Assembly (NCBI RefSeq): GCF_028993615.1
Contig: NZ_CP118632.1
Span: 3,286,001 to 3,350,000, forward strand
Source of the DNA: Herbaspirillum sp. WKF16
Lineage (GTDB): Bacteria; Pseudomonadota; Gammaproteobacteria; Burkholderiales; Burkholderiaceae_D
Direction: 5' to 3'
DNA: 64,000 nucleotides
In this document: piece by piece, positions 35,284-43,187 of the stretch
How the letters are laid out: every line of letters begins with the position of its first letter
Numbering within the stretch: position 1 is the stretch's first letter
Notes under the pieces: model-generated
Told to the model about the DNA's origin: nothing
The model's database searches: none
What the model saw: only the letters and a program-made list of their open reading frames with translations
Made by a program: the position numbers and the translations under genes

Positions 35284-36921
35284 ATGCCCCAACTCATCAG
35301 CACCACCCCCTCGGCCTACGGCTATCCCCTGCTGATCAAGCAATTGCTGCACAGCGCCCTGGCCACCGCTGCGGACCAGGAAATTGTTTACGGCGACCGC
35401 CGCCACAGCTATGCCGAGTTCCACCGGCGCGTGCAGCGCCTGGCCAATGCGCTGGGCGAAATCGGCCTGCAGCCCGGCAATACCGTGGCCGTGATGGACT
35501 GGGACAGCCATCGCTACCTGGAGTGCTTCTTCGCCGTGCCGATGATGGGCTGCGTGCTGCAGACCGTGAACGTGCGCCTCTCGCCCGAGCAGATCGCCTA
35601 CACTCTCAATCACGCCCAGGCCGATGTGCTGCTGGTGAACTCCGACTTCATGCCGGTGTTGAAGCAGATCCGCGGCGAGCTCAACACCCTCACGCGCTGC
35701 GTGCTGCTCACCGACGACGCCACGCCCTGCCCCCAGGGCCCGGGCTTTGCCGGCGAATACGAAGACCTGCTGGCGCAGGCCGAACCTGCCTACGACTTCC
35801 CCGACTTCGACGAGAACGCCCGCGCCACCACCTTCTACACCACCGGCACCACCGGCCTGCCCAAGGGCGTCTACTTCAGCCACCGCCAGCTGGTGCTGCA
35901 CACCCTGGGCGCCACCGCCGGCCTGGCGCTGGCGCCGCAGCAGGGCCGCCTGCATCGCGACGACGTCTACATGCCGCTCACGCCCATGTTCCACGTACAC
36001 GCCTGGGGCCTGCCATACGTGGCGACCATGGCCGGCCTGAAGCAGGTCTACCCGGGCCGTTACGTGCCCGACACCATCTGCCGGCTCGTCGTGCGCGAGA
36101 AGGTCAGCTTCTCGCACTGCGTGCCGACCATCCTGCAGATGGTGCTGGACTGCGAGGCGGCCAGGCAAGCCGACCTGTCCGGCTGGAAGATGATCATCGG
36201 CGGCTCGGCCATGACCGGCAGCCTGGCCCGCGCGGCGCGCGAACGCGGCATTGACGTCTTCACCGGCTACGGCATGTCGGAGACCTGCCCGATCCTGACG
36301 CTGGCCCACGTACCCACGGAAGAGCTGGGCACCGAGGCCGACGCCGCCATCCGCGTCAAGACCGGCCGCCCGCTGCCGCTGGTGGCCATCCGCACAGTGG
36401 ATGAAGAGATGGAAGACTGCCCGCGCGACGGCAAGAGCACCGGCGAGGTGGTGGTGCGCGCACCCTGGCTGACGCAAGGCTACCTGCACCAGCCGGAGGC
36501 CTCCGAAGAGCTCTGGCGCGGCGGCTGGCTGCACACCCAGGACATCGGCAACATCGACCGGCGCGGCTACCTGCAAGTCACCGACCGCATCAAGGACGTG
36601 ATCAAGACCGGCGGCGAATGGGTCTCCTCGCTGCAGATCGAAGACATCATCGCGCGCCACCCGGCGGTGGCTGAAACCGCCGTGATCGGCATCCAGGACA
36701 GCAAATGGGGCGAGCGGCCGCTGGCGCTGGTGGTGCTGAAGAAGGACGCCGCCGGCGTGGCGGAAGAAGACATCCGCCGGCACGTGCTGGCCGCGGCCGA
36801 GAGCGGACAGATCTCGCGCTACGGCGTGCCGGACCGGGTGCAATTCGTCGACGAACTGGCGCGCACCAGCGTGGGCAAGCTCAACAAGCGGGTGATGCGG
36901 GAGAAGTATCCGGCCAAGTAG
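35284..36921 (+). CDS. Fatty acid--CoA ligase (AMP-binding)
   Basis: 545 residues. Activates a medium- or long-chain fatty acid to its CoA ester through an acyl-adenylate. The AMP-binding signature TFYTTGTTGLPKGVYFSHRQ lies near residue 180, GYGMSETCP at about 330 and the C-terminal hinge region DRIKDVIKTGGEWVS near 435. The ATG at 35284 has AGGAG ten bases upstream; an earlier ATG at 35254 has none. No signal peptide. It is a single gene; the palindromic repeat downstream may end its transcript. Confidence 0.93.
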   Translation: MPQLISTTPSAYGYPLLIKQLLHSALATAADQEIVYGDRRHSYAEFHRRVQRLANALGEIGLQPGNTVAVMDWDSHRYLECFFAVPMMGCVLQTVNVRLSPEQIAYTLNHAQADVLLVNSDFMPVLKQIRGELNTLTRCVLLTDDATPCPQGPGFAGEYEDLLAQAEPAYDFPDFDENARATTFYTTGTTGLPKGVYFSHRQLVLHTLGATAGLALAPQQGRLHRDDVYMPLTPMFHVHAWGLPYVATMAGLKQVYPGRYVPDTICRLVVREKVSFSHCVPTILQMVLDCEAARQADLSGWKMIIGGSAMTGSLARAARERGIDVFTGYGMSETCPILTLAHVPTEELGTEADAAIRVKTGRPLPLVAIRTVDEEMEDCPRDGKSTGEVVVRAPWLTQGYLHQPEASEELWRGGWLHTQDIGNIDRRGYLQVTDRIKDVIKTGGEWVSSLQIEDIIARHPAVAETAVIGIQDSKWGERPLALVVLKKDAAGVAEEDIRRHVLAAAESGQISRYGVPDRVQFVDELARTSVGKLNKRVMREKYPAK

Positions 36922-36940
36922 CCCTTCCGCCAAGCACGGC

Positions 36941-37035
36941 GAACGACGCTGGGTTCCTGCTTTCGCAGGAACGACAGGTAACCTGCAATTCAATCTCCGT
37001 CGCCCCTGCGAAAGCAGGGGCCCAGCGTCGTTCAA
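36941..37035. repeat. REPIN-like paired palindrome (family A)
   Basis: Half one (36941-36978) has ACGACGCTGGG, then TTCCTGC-TTTC-GCAGGAA, then CGACAGG. Half two (36998-37035) is the reverse complement layout, CGTCGCCCCTGC-GAAA-GCAGGGGCCCAGCGTCGTT. It lies between the acyl-CoA ligase and the GIY-YIG gene. Confidence 0.9.
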
Positions 37036-37135
37036 CCGGCTCCTGATCCATCACATCCGCCAACGATGGCTCTTGCGGTCAAATCTCCGCCCCTGACGAT
37101 ATGTTGCCCCGCCCGAACTGCATACCATCCTCGGC

Positions 37136-37420
37136 ATGCAGTACTACGTCTACATCCTTGCCAGCGATCGCAACGGTACGCTCTATATCGGCGTGAGCAA
37201 TGACATCGTCAGGCGGGTATGGGAACACCGCAATGCGTTGACTCCGGGCTTCACCAAAACCTATCGCGTACACAAGCTGGTCTACTTCGAGACTGGGAAC
37301 GACGCATATGGCGCCATACAGCGGGAGAAGCAGCTGAAGAGGTGGAAGCGGAGCTGGAAGATCGAGCTGATAGAGAAGGCCAATCCCTATTGGAACGATC
37401 TCTATGAGCAGATCGTTTGA
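37136..37420 (+). CDS. Small GIY-YIG domain nuclease
   Basis: 94 residues, one stand-alone GIY-YIG domain. YYVYILASDRNGTLYIGVSND gives the paired Tyr motif (YVY...YIG), Arg is in VRRVWEHR, and Glu is in REKQLKRWKR. A closing YWNDLYEQIV matches the small UPF0213-like proteins. The base composition is visibly lower in G+C than the neighbours (about half), with codons such as tat, ata and agg, so the gene is likely acquired. It is bracketed by a REPIN-like repeat on each side (100 and 34 bases away). Function is unproven; single-strand or junction cleavage is likely from the family. Confidence 0.93.
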   Translation: MQYYVYILASDRNGTLYIGVSNDIVRRVWEHRNALTPGFTKTYRVHKLVYFETGNDAYGAIQREKQLKRWKRSWKIELIEKANPYWNDLYEQIV

Positions 37421-37454
37421 ATCCAGCCTTGGCATGCGCCATACGGTCCGCGAC

Positions 37455-37552
37455 CAACGACGCTGGGCCCCTGCTTTCGCAGGGGCGACGGAGCCTGAAA
37501 CAAGCACCCCCTTGTCGTTCCTGCGAAAGCAGCGGCCCGGCGTCGTTCAGCC
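37455..37552. repeat. REPIN-like paired palindrome (family A)
   Basis: Half one (37455-37491): CAACGACGCTGGG, CCCCTGC-TTTC-GCAGGGG, CGACGG. Half two (37512-37552): TTGTCGTTCCTGC-GAAA-GCAGCGGCCCGGCGTCGTT. It is immediately downstream of the GIY-YIG gene. Confidence 0.9.
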
Positions 37553-37564
37553 TCCCGTCTCCAA

Positions 37565-37599
37565 GCAAAAAAGCCGCCGGACTTTCATCCGGCGGCTTT
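37565..37599 (-). terminator. Rho-independent terminator of purU
   Basis: A 12-base perfect stem, AAAGCCGCCGGA (37570-37581) with TCCGGCGGCTTT (37588-37599), has a 6-base loop. On the minus strand it is followed by T-rich sequence (the A run around 37567-37572), 24 bases after the purU stop. Confidence 0.9.
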
Positions 37600-37623
37600 C
37601 TGGAGGGAGCTGATCACGACGAA

Positions 37624-38493
37624 TCAGTTGAAGATCACCGTCTTGTGCCCATTCAGCAAAATGCGATGCTCCGTGAACCACTTCACTGCGCGCGCCAGCA
37701 CCACGCATTCGATATCACGGCCGATGGCCGTCAAGGTGTCAGGCCCCATCGAGTGATCCACGCGCTCGACGCCCTGCTCGATGATCGGACCCTCATCCAG
37801 GTCGCTGGTCACGAAGTGAGCGGTGGCGCCGATCAGCTTCACGCCGCGATCATGCGCCTGGTAGTAAGGCTTGGCGCCCTTGAAGCTGGGCAGGAAGGAA
37901 TGGTGGATATTGATCGCGCGGCCGCGCAGGGCCTCGCACATCTCCGGCGACAGGATCTGCATGTAGCGCGCCAGCACCACCAGGTCGATCTGGTTGGCGT
38001 CGACGATCTCCATGATGCGCTGCTCTTGCGCGCGCTTGGCCTCGGCCGGCGCGCCGGTGGCCAGCGGCAGGTGGTGGAAGGGAATGTTGTAGCTCGCGGC
38101 CAACTGATAAAAATCGGTATGGTTCGACACGATCGCCGGAATCTCCACCGGCAGCAGGCCACTCTTGTAGCGGAACAGCAGGTCGTTGAGGCAGTGGCCG
38201 ATCTTGGACACCATCAGCATCACGCGCGGCTTCTTGCCGGCGTCGTTCAACTGCCAGTTCATCTGCAGGGCGTCGCCCAGCACGCCGAAATCGGCGCGCA
38301 GCTGCGCGTCGCTGACGGCTGCGTCTTCCGAGGAGAAATGCACGCGCATGAAGAACAGCTTCGACTGGCCGTCGCCGAACTGCGCGGAATCGATGATGTT
38401 GCAGCCGTGATCGGCCAGGAAGCCCGAGACGCGATGCACGATGCCGCGCTGGTCCAGGCAGGACAGGGTAAGAATGTATTCCGGGTGAGCCAT
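37624..38493 (-). CDS. purU: Formyltetrahydrofolate deformylase
   Basis: 289 residues. Releases formate from 10-formyl-tetrahydrofolate, balancing one-carbon pools and feeding PurT. An N-terminal ACT domain (about 1-85) precedes the formyltransferase-type domain with INIHHSFLPSFKGAKPYYQA (catalytic Asn and His) and DLDEGPIIEQ (catalytic Asp). The ATG at 38493 gives MAHPEYILTL; the upstream extension is chance. Length matches other PurU proteins. Confidence 0.96.
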   Translation of the reverse strand: MAHPEYILTLSCLDQRGIVHRVSGFLADHGCNIIDSAQFGDGQSKLFFMRVHFSSEDAAVSDAQLRADFGVLGDALQMNWQLNDAGKKPRVMLMVSKIGHCLNDLLFRYKSGLLPVEIPAIVSNHTDFYQLAASYNIPFHHLPLATGAPAEAKRAQEQRIMEIVDANQIDLVVLARYMQILSPEMCEALRGRAINIHHSFLPSFKGAKPYYQAHDRGVKLIGATAHFVTSDLDEGPIIEQGVERVDHSMGPDTLTAIGRDIECVVLARAVKWFTEHRILLNGHKTVIFN

Positions 38494-38767
38494 GAGAATG
38501 AACCGAGTAACGCCAGCGTCTGCGGCGCGGAAGGATCCGGCAAGCCGCCGCCGACGCAAACCCGCGCCGGCAAAAGACGAAAGGCGCTATTGTCGCACGG
38601 CAGAGCCATGCGGACAAACCCGGCCCGTTTTCCCCGGGCATTGGCCGCCGTTGGCGAGCATTTGCATGCCAAACCGGCCACAAGATTCCATACAGGCAAT
38701 GAAACTCCGCGCGAACCCTGGCCCGCGCGGAAATCGCCCTTACCTCGGCCCGGCGCCTGGGCCGGCG

Positions 38768-39292
38768 TCAGGCGGTCTTGTGCAGCAGTTCCTTCTGCTC
38801 GTGGCCGCCGCCGACCTGCAGGTCGCCCGAGAGCTGGCCGCCCTCTTCGATCACCAGCTTGCCGTAGCGGATCTTGCCGGTCACCTTGCCGCTGGAATAG
38901 ATCACCAGTTTCTGGCGCACGGTCAGGTCGCCGTCGAACTCGCCGCGGATCTCGGCCAGGTCGATCTCTGCCGAGCCCTTGAAGGCGCCGCGCTCCGCGA
39001 TCTGCACCACGCGGCAGTTGATGGTGGCCTGCACCTTGCCTTCGACCACCAGCGTGTCGCAGTCCTCGATCTCGCCCTTGACCTTGATGTTGGGGCCGAC
39101 GGTCAGCTTGCTGCCGGTCTCTTCGCCTGCGGCCGGCGCCGTGGTCGGCACGGAAGAAGGATACTGGGTGGGTTTCTGCACGCTGGTCACGCTGCCTCCG
39201 ACGGTGGATTGGGACACGCCATTGTTGGCGCTGAAGGGGGAATTGCTCGAGTTGGTTTCGCGTTTGCCGAAGAGGGATTCTGAGCGAAGCAT
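38768..39292 (-). CDS. Bactofilin (polymer-forming cytoskeletal protein)
   Basis: 174 residues. A disordered N-terminus rich in Ser, Thr, Asn and Pro (1-60) is followed by the right-handed beta-helix bactofilin domain (about 62-160) with repeats such as KVKGEIEDCDTLVVEGKVQA and VTGKIRYGKLVIEEGGQLSG. Such proteins polymerise without nucleotide on the inside of the membrane and position envelope or morphogenesis enzymes. AGGAG precedes the ATG at 39292. It stands alone, without the M23 peptidase gene that often accompanies bactofilins. Confidence 0.93.
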   Translation of the reverse strand: MLRSESLFGKRETNSSNSPFSANNGVSQSTVGGSVTSVQKPTQYPSSVPTTAPAAGEETGSKLTVGPNIKVKGEIEDCDTLVVEGKVQATINCRVVQIAERGAFKGSAEIDLAEIRGEFDGDLTVRQKLVIYSSGKVTGKIRYGKLVIEEGGQLSGDLQVGGGHEQKELLHKTA

Positions 39293-40097
39293 GTGATCTC
39301 CTGAAATTGATAGAGCGTGCAAAACGGGAAGCACGAAAAAATAAGGCGGCGCGCAGTGAATCGAACGGGCAGCGGGCGGTGGAAAAACACCATGCGGATT
39401 CGGAGGATCTTCTGGTCGGATCCGGCTATTCAGTTACGCGTCGCGAAGCGACAGGTCCGAGTGATGTCCCGGCATCGGCGATACGCCGCAAAAGCTTGCC
39501 AGGCAAGAAACCTGTGCGGTTCGGCAGGACGCCAATTCGAAAGTTCACGATAATTTTGTAACAGCGAAACGCGGATTTCGCATGCTTCCACATCCTCTTC
39601 GCGACCACCATCCTCGCTGCTGCCTGGCGATGACCGAACGGGTAAAAATGGAGCGGAGGACGCTGCCTCGCACAGGTGTCCGCAACCGAAATTCGCGCAT
39701 GAAACGCAGCACAAATTATTTATATTTCCACGCGGCTTGTAACTAAAAAAGATGTAACAGTTGCGCGTCCTGAAGCGTCGCCGCCAGGCGACACGCATCG
39801 GCCGGAGAGGCGCGCCGGATCTGGCCTGCGGAAGACCGTCTTTTTTTTCGCGGGGTTCGTTCACCGTCATCGCGCCAAGCATTTTCCAGGTGCGCGAAAC
39901 TACCGCGCCGGCGCTATCGGCGACCGCCCCGCCGATGGAAGACCATCGCCGCCGCGGCCAGTTGTGACGCCATGTAAGCGGTGCAAATGAATGTCATCGC
40001 CGCTGCGCGCGCGGCGCAACCGATTTATGATGATGTGTCCACCGCCGTCAACGACCGGCATCGCACGGCGCATCCACCACCCTGGCCTGTACACACG
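39293..40097 (+). other. Long region without a convincing gene
   Basis: About 805 bases. Several short frames exist in both directions, but none has a ribosome site plus family-like sequence. The part from about 39530 to 39760 is AT-rich for this genome. A tiny hairpin AAGAC-C-GTCTT followed by T8 (39832-39848) could end an unrecognised small RNA; the stem is too short to be sure. The promoter of the Pr6Pr gene must lie near the right end. Confidence 0.4.
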
Positions 40098-40814
40098 ATG
40101 AGCAACGAACAAATTCCTTCGCCGCAATCGCTGGACTCCTTCGGCGCCAACATCTTTCCCGCGGAGCGCGGCTCGGCCGCGTCGCGCGCGCTGGCGGCCG
40201 CGATTGCCGTCATCAGCTGGTTCGCCTTCGTGGCCCAGACCGACATCACGCTCAACCGCCTGCTTTCGCGCGGCGGCGGCATCCTCGATGGGCTCGACCG
40301 CCTCACCATGTACCTCACCAACCTGACCATCCTGATGGCGGCGCTGTGCTTCACCTCGCTGGCGCTGTCGCTGAAGACGCCGCTGAGCCGCTTCTTCCGG
40401 CAGCCCTCGGTGGTCTCGGCGGTGGTGGCCTACCTGGCCTTCGTCGGCATCGCCTACAACCTGCTGCTGCGCCAGCTGTGGGCGCCGACCGGGTTTCGCG
40501 CGCTGGTCAACGAAAGCCTGCATACCGTGACGCCGCTGCTGGCGATGGTGTACTGGATCTTCTTCGTGCCGGTGTTCCAGCATTCGATCAGGAAATCCCT
40601 GCTCTGGCTGGCCTACCCGCTGGGCTACCTGTTCCTCACCCTGTGGCGCGGCGCGCTGTCGGGCTTCTATCCCTATCCCTTCATCGACGTCAACAAGCTC
40701 GGCTACCCTCGCGTGATCCTCAACGCCAGCCTGCTGTTCGCCGGCTTCCTGGCGCTGATGATCCTGTTCGTGGCCGTCAATCGCTCGGGCAAGCCGGCCT
40801 TCCTGCGCAAGTAG
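40098..40814 (+). CDS. Pr6Pr family membrane protein
   Basis: 238 residues with six hydrophobic segments starting near residue 30. The motifs LTMYLTNLTILMAALCF, LLRQLWAPTG, HTVTPLLAMVYWIFF and YPYPFIDVNKLGYPRV match the Pr6Pr (FAR-17a/AIG1-like) family of six-helix proteins. Eukaryotic relatives include hydrolases of fatty acid esters with hydroxy-lipids, where Thr and His are catalytic; HTVTP here has both. The bacterial role is unknown. The ATG at 40098 is chosen because the hydrophilic N-terminus then matches; no strong ribosome site is seen. Confidence 0.85.
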   Translation: MSNEQIPSPQSLDSFGANIFPAERGSAASRALAAAIAVISWFAFVAQTDITLNRLLSRGGGILDGLDRLTMYLTNLTILMAALCFTSLALSLKTPLSRFFRQPSVVSAVVAYLAFVGIAYNLLLRQLWAPTGFRALVNESLHTVTPLLAMVYWIFFVPVFQHSIRKSLLWLAYPLGYLFLTLWRGALSGFYPYPFIDVNKLGYPRVILNASLLFAGFLALMILFVAVNRSGKPAFLRK

Positions 40815-40935
40815 GCGGGCGCGAAAAAAGCGCGTTTCTTCGAAAAAAAAGACACATTCCTGTCATACGGTCGCGCTATCCTCCTCCTGTTCCGCGCCCC
40901 TCGTCCACAACAATATCCGACAGGAAAGATCATCC

Positions 40936-42672
40936 ATGAGCATCCACGACGACTCCGCCGGTGGCGGCAAACCCGCATCCCCCGACCGTGAACGCGACGC
41001 CACGCATGATGCAGCCCCGCAGAGCAACAGCCGCCGCCGCTTCCTTGGCAGCATGGGCGGCGTGGCCGCCATGGGCGCCGCCGGCGGCACGCTGTCGGCC
41101 TGCGCCACCGACGGCGGCGTGCCTTACCCGCTGGGCAATCCCGCCGATTCCGCCGCGCTTGACCGCGCCTTGCGCGACAACGTCAAGACCATCGTCGTCA
41201 TCTATGCCGAGAACCGCAGCTTCAACAACCTGTTCGGCGACTTCCCAGGTGTGGAACAGCCGCTGTCCAAGCTCAAGCCCGAGCAGTACCAGCAGCGCGA
41301 CCGCGACGGCAGCCTGTTGAAACAGCTGCCGCAGGACTGGAGCGGCACCGTCGGCCAGGAGCAGGTGATCGAAGGCGTGACCTACCCGGCCGGCACCCAA
41401 TACACCCCGAACCGCCCGAACGCCCCGTTCGCGCTCAAGGGCCCGCAGGGGGACGCGCTGCCGCTGGGCCTGGTCACGCGCGACCTGTGGCACGTGTTCT
41501 ACCAGAACCAGATGCAGATCAACGGCGGCAAGAACGACAAGTTCGTCGCCTGGGCCGACTCCGGCGGCCTGGTGATGGGCAACTACGGCGACACCCAATA
41601 CAACCTGCGCCTGTGGGACATCGCCCGCGAGTACGTCCTGTGCGACAACTTCTTCCAGGGCGCCTTCGGCGGTTCCTTCATGAACCACCACTACCTGATC
41701 GCCGCCACGCCGGGCTACTACCCCAACGTGATGAGTTCGGTCTCGCGCACCCAGGTGGCCAAGACCAAGGATAACGACCCGCTGTCGGCCGAACTGGTGC
41801 CGGCCGAGAACAGCCCGGCCAGCGCCATGCAGGGCGCACCCAAGTTCGGCCCCAGCGCACTCACGCCCGACGGCTACGCGGTCAACACCATGGCGCCGCC
41901 GTACTGGCCGACCTGGGCCCGCGACAAGAACAACCCGGCCTATTCCGAACCGAACCAGCCCAGCGTGCTGGTGCCGCAGACGCACGAGCACATCGGCGAC
42001 AAGCTCAACAAGAAGAACATCGAATGGGCCTGGTACGCCGGCGCCTGGCAGGCCACGCTGGACGAGTTCAAGGACTCCAAGGGCATTCCCAAGATCCCCA
42101 ACTTCCAGTATCACCACCAGCCGTTCAACTACTTCAAGAACCTGGGTCCGGAAAACCCCGCCGAGCGCAACAAGCGCCTGCGCGACGGCGGCCTGGGCGA
42201 CGAGGCGCGCACCAACCGCTTCCTGGCAGATGTCGAAGCCGGCCGCCTGCCGCCGGTGACCTTCTACAAGCCGCAGGGCAACCTCAACATGCATGCCGGC
42301 TACGCTGACGTCGCCTCGGGCGACCGCCACATCGCGCACATCGTCAAGAGCCTGCAGGCCAGCCCGCAGTGGAAGAACATGGTGGTGGTGATCACCGTGG
42401 ACGAGAACGGCGGCTGGTGGGATCACGTAGCCCCGCCCAAGGGCGATCGCTGGGGACCGGGCACGCGCGTGCCGGCGCTGGTGGTGTCGCCCTTCGCCCG
42501 CAAGGGCACGGTGGACCACACGATCTACGACACCGCCTCCATCCTGCGCCTGATCACCCGCACCTTCGGCCTGGAGAAGCTGGACGGCATGAAGCAACGC
42601 GACGACGCCATGATCGCGCGCGGCCAGAAGCCGATGGGCGACCTGACCAACGCCCTGCAGTTCAAGGCCTGA
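40936..42672 (+). CDS. Tat-exported acid phosphatase / phospholipase C family phosphoesterase
   Basis: 578 residues. A twin-Arg signal (SRRRFLGSMGG, about residues 32-42) with an adjoining ACATDG sequence suggests periplasmic export, perhaps as a lipoprotein. The phosphoesterase domain has IVVIYAENRSFNNLFG (metal and nucleophile region), GGSFMNHHYLIAATPG, and DENGGWWDHVAPP near the C-terminus, all typical of the AcpA/PlcC-like family. It may release phosphate from phospholipids or phosphomonoesters. AGGAAAG precedes the ATG. A strong terminator follows. Confidence 0.92.
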   Translation: MSIHDDSAGGGKPASPDRERDATHDAAPQSNSRRRFLGSMGGVAAMGAAGGTLSACATDGGVPYPLGNPADSAALDRALRDNVKTIVVIYAENRSFNNLFGDFPGVEQPLSKLKPEQYQQRDRDGSLLKQLPQDWSGTVGQEQVIEGVTYPAGTQYTPNRPNAPFALKGPQGDALPLGLVTRDLWHVFYQNQMQINGGKNDKFVAWADSGGLVMGNYGDTQYNLRLWDIAREYVLCDNFFQGAFGGSFMNHHYLIAATPGYYPNVMSSVSRTQVAKTKDNDPLSAELVPAENSPASAMQGAPKFGPSALTPDGYAVNTMAPPYWPTWARDKNNPAYSEPNQPSVLVPQTHEHIGDKLNKKNIEWAWYAGAWQATLDEFKDSKGIPKIPNFQYHHQPFNYFKNLGPENPAERNKRLRDGGLGDEARTNRFLADVEAGRLPPVTFYKPQGNLNMHAGYADVASGDRHIAHIVKSLQASPQWKNMVVVITVDENGGWWDHVAPPKGDRWGPGTRVPALVVSPFARKGTVDHTIYDTASILRLITRTFGLEKLDGMKQRDDAMIARGQKPMGDLTNALQFKA

Positions 42673-42696
42673 GCGTTATTGGCCGCTGAATGAAAA

Positions 42697-42728
42697 CGCC
42701 GCCGCGAGTTGATCGCGGCGGCGTTTTT
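42697..42728 (+). terminator. Rho-independent terminator of the phosphoesterase gene
   Basis: An 11-base perfect stem, CGCCGCCGCGA (42697-42707) with TCGCGGCGGCG (42713-42723), has a 5-base loop and TTTTT following. Confidence 0.93.
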
Positions 42729-42786
42729 CTTTTTATCCGCTCCATGTACGCACAGACCCAGCATCGTGCGACCGCTATCGAGGCAT

Positions 42787-42912
42787 GACAAACGTCGCTG
42801 GGTCCCGGCCTGCGCCGGGACGACAAGTAGTGAGTGAATCAAGCAGGTGAAGGTTCGCTATCTCCTCACTGTCGTCCTGACGAAGGTCAGGACCCAGTGT
42901 CGTTCAGCGACC
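42787..42912. repeat. REPIN-like paired palindrome, tandem copy 1
   Basis: Half one: ACGTCGCTGGGTCCCGGC-CTGC-GCCGGGACGACA. Half two: TGTCGTCCTGA-CGAAGG-TCAGGACCCAGTGTCGTT. The halves have different hairpin cores, so the unit is diverged within the family. It begins a 136-base direct duplication. Confidence 0.88.
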
Positions 42913-42922
42913 ATCTATTCGC

Positions 42923-43050
42923 GACAAACGCCACTGGGCTCCGGCCTGCGCCCGGGCGACAAGTAGTTAGTGAATCAAGCAGATGAAGGTTCACGCTACT
43001 TCCTCACTGTCGTCCTGACGAAGGCCAGGACCCAGTGTCGTTCAGCGGCC
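42923..43050. repeat. REPIN-like paired palindrome, tandem copy 2
   Basis: Near copy of 42787-42912 at a period of 136 bases, sharing even the spacer text (AGTGAATCAAGCAG, GAAGGTTC, CCTCACTGTCGTCC). A handful of substitutions, some of which break base pairs in the first hairpin, separate the copies. Confidence 0.88.
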
Positions 43051-43075
43051 ATCGATAGGTGAATAAGGCATCAAA

Positions 43076-43108
43076 GATGCGCGACCGGATCACTCCCGGT
43101 CGCGCATC
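43076..43108. terminator. Stable hairpin without a clear T-run
   Basis: A perfect 13-base stem, GATGCGCGACCGG (43076-43088) with CCGGTCGCGCATC (43096-43108), has a 7-base loop. It is followed by AATTTATA, a poor T-tract. It may be a weak terminator or an RNA-stabilising structure at the 5' side of the ClC gene. Confidence 0.5.
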
Positions 43109-43112
43109 AATT

Positions 43113-43131
43113 TATATCACATTGTGATATA
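43113..43131. promoter_or_regulatory. 19-base perfect palindrome upstream of the ClC gene
   Basis: TATATCACA-T-TGTGATATA, perfect 9-base arms around one base, 56 bases before the ClC start codon. It is AT-rich in GC-rich DNA and of typical operator size. The regulator is unknown. Confidence 0.55.
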
Positions 43132-43187
43132 TTCACCTTCTTTCCCATTATGCGCATCGTTCCGCCGTCACCTTACCGGGCAGGACG

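Noticed and set aside
42787..43050. CRISPR array or rRNA-type tandem repeat
   Set aside because: Only two units with a 136-base period made of paired palindromes; there are no short repeats with unique spacers.
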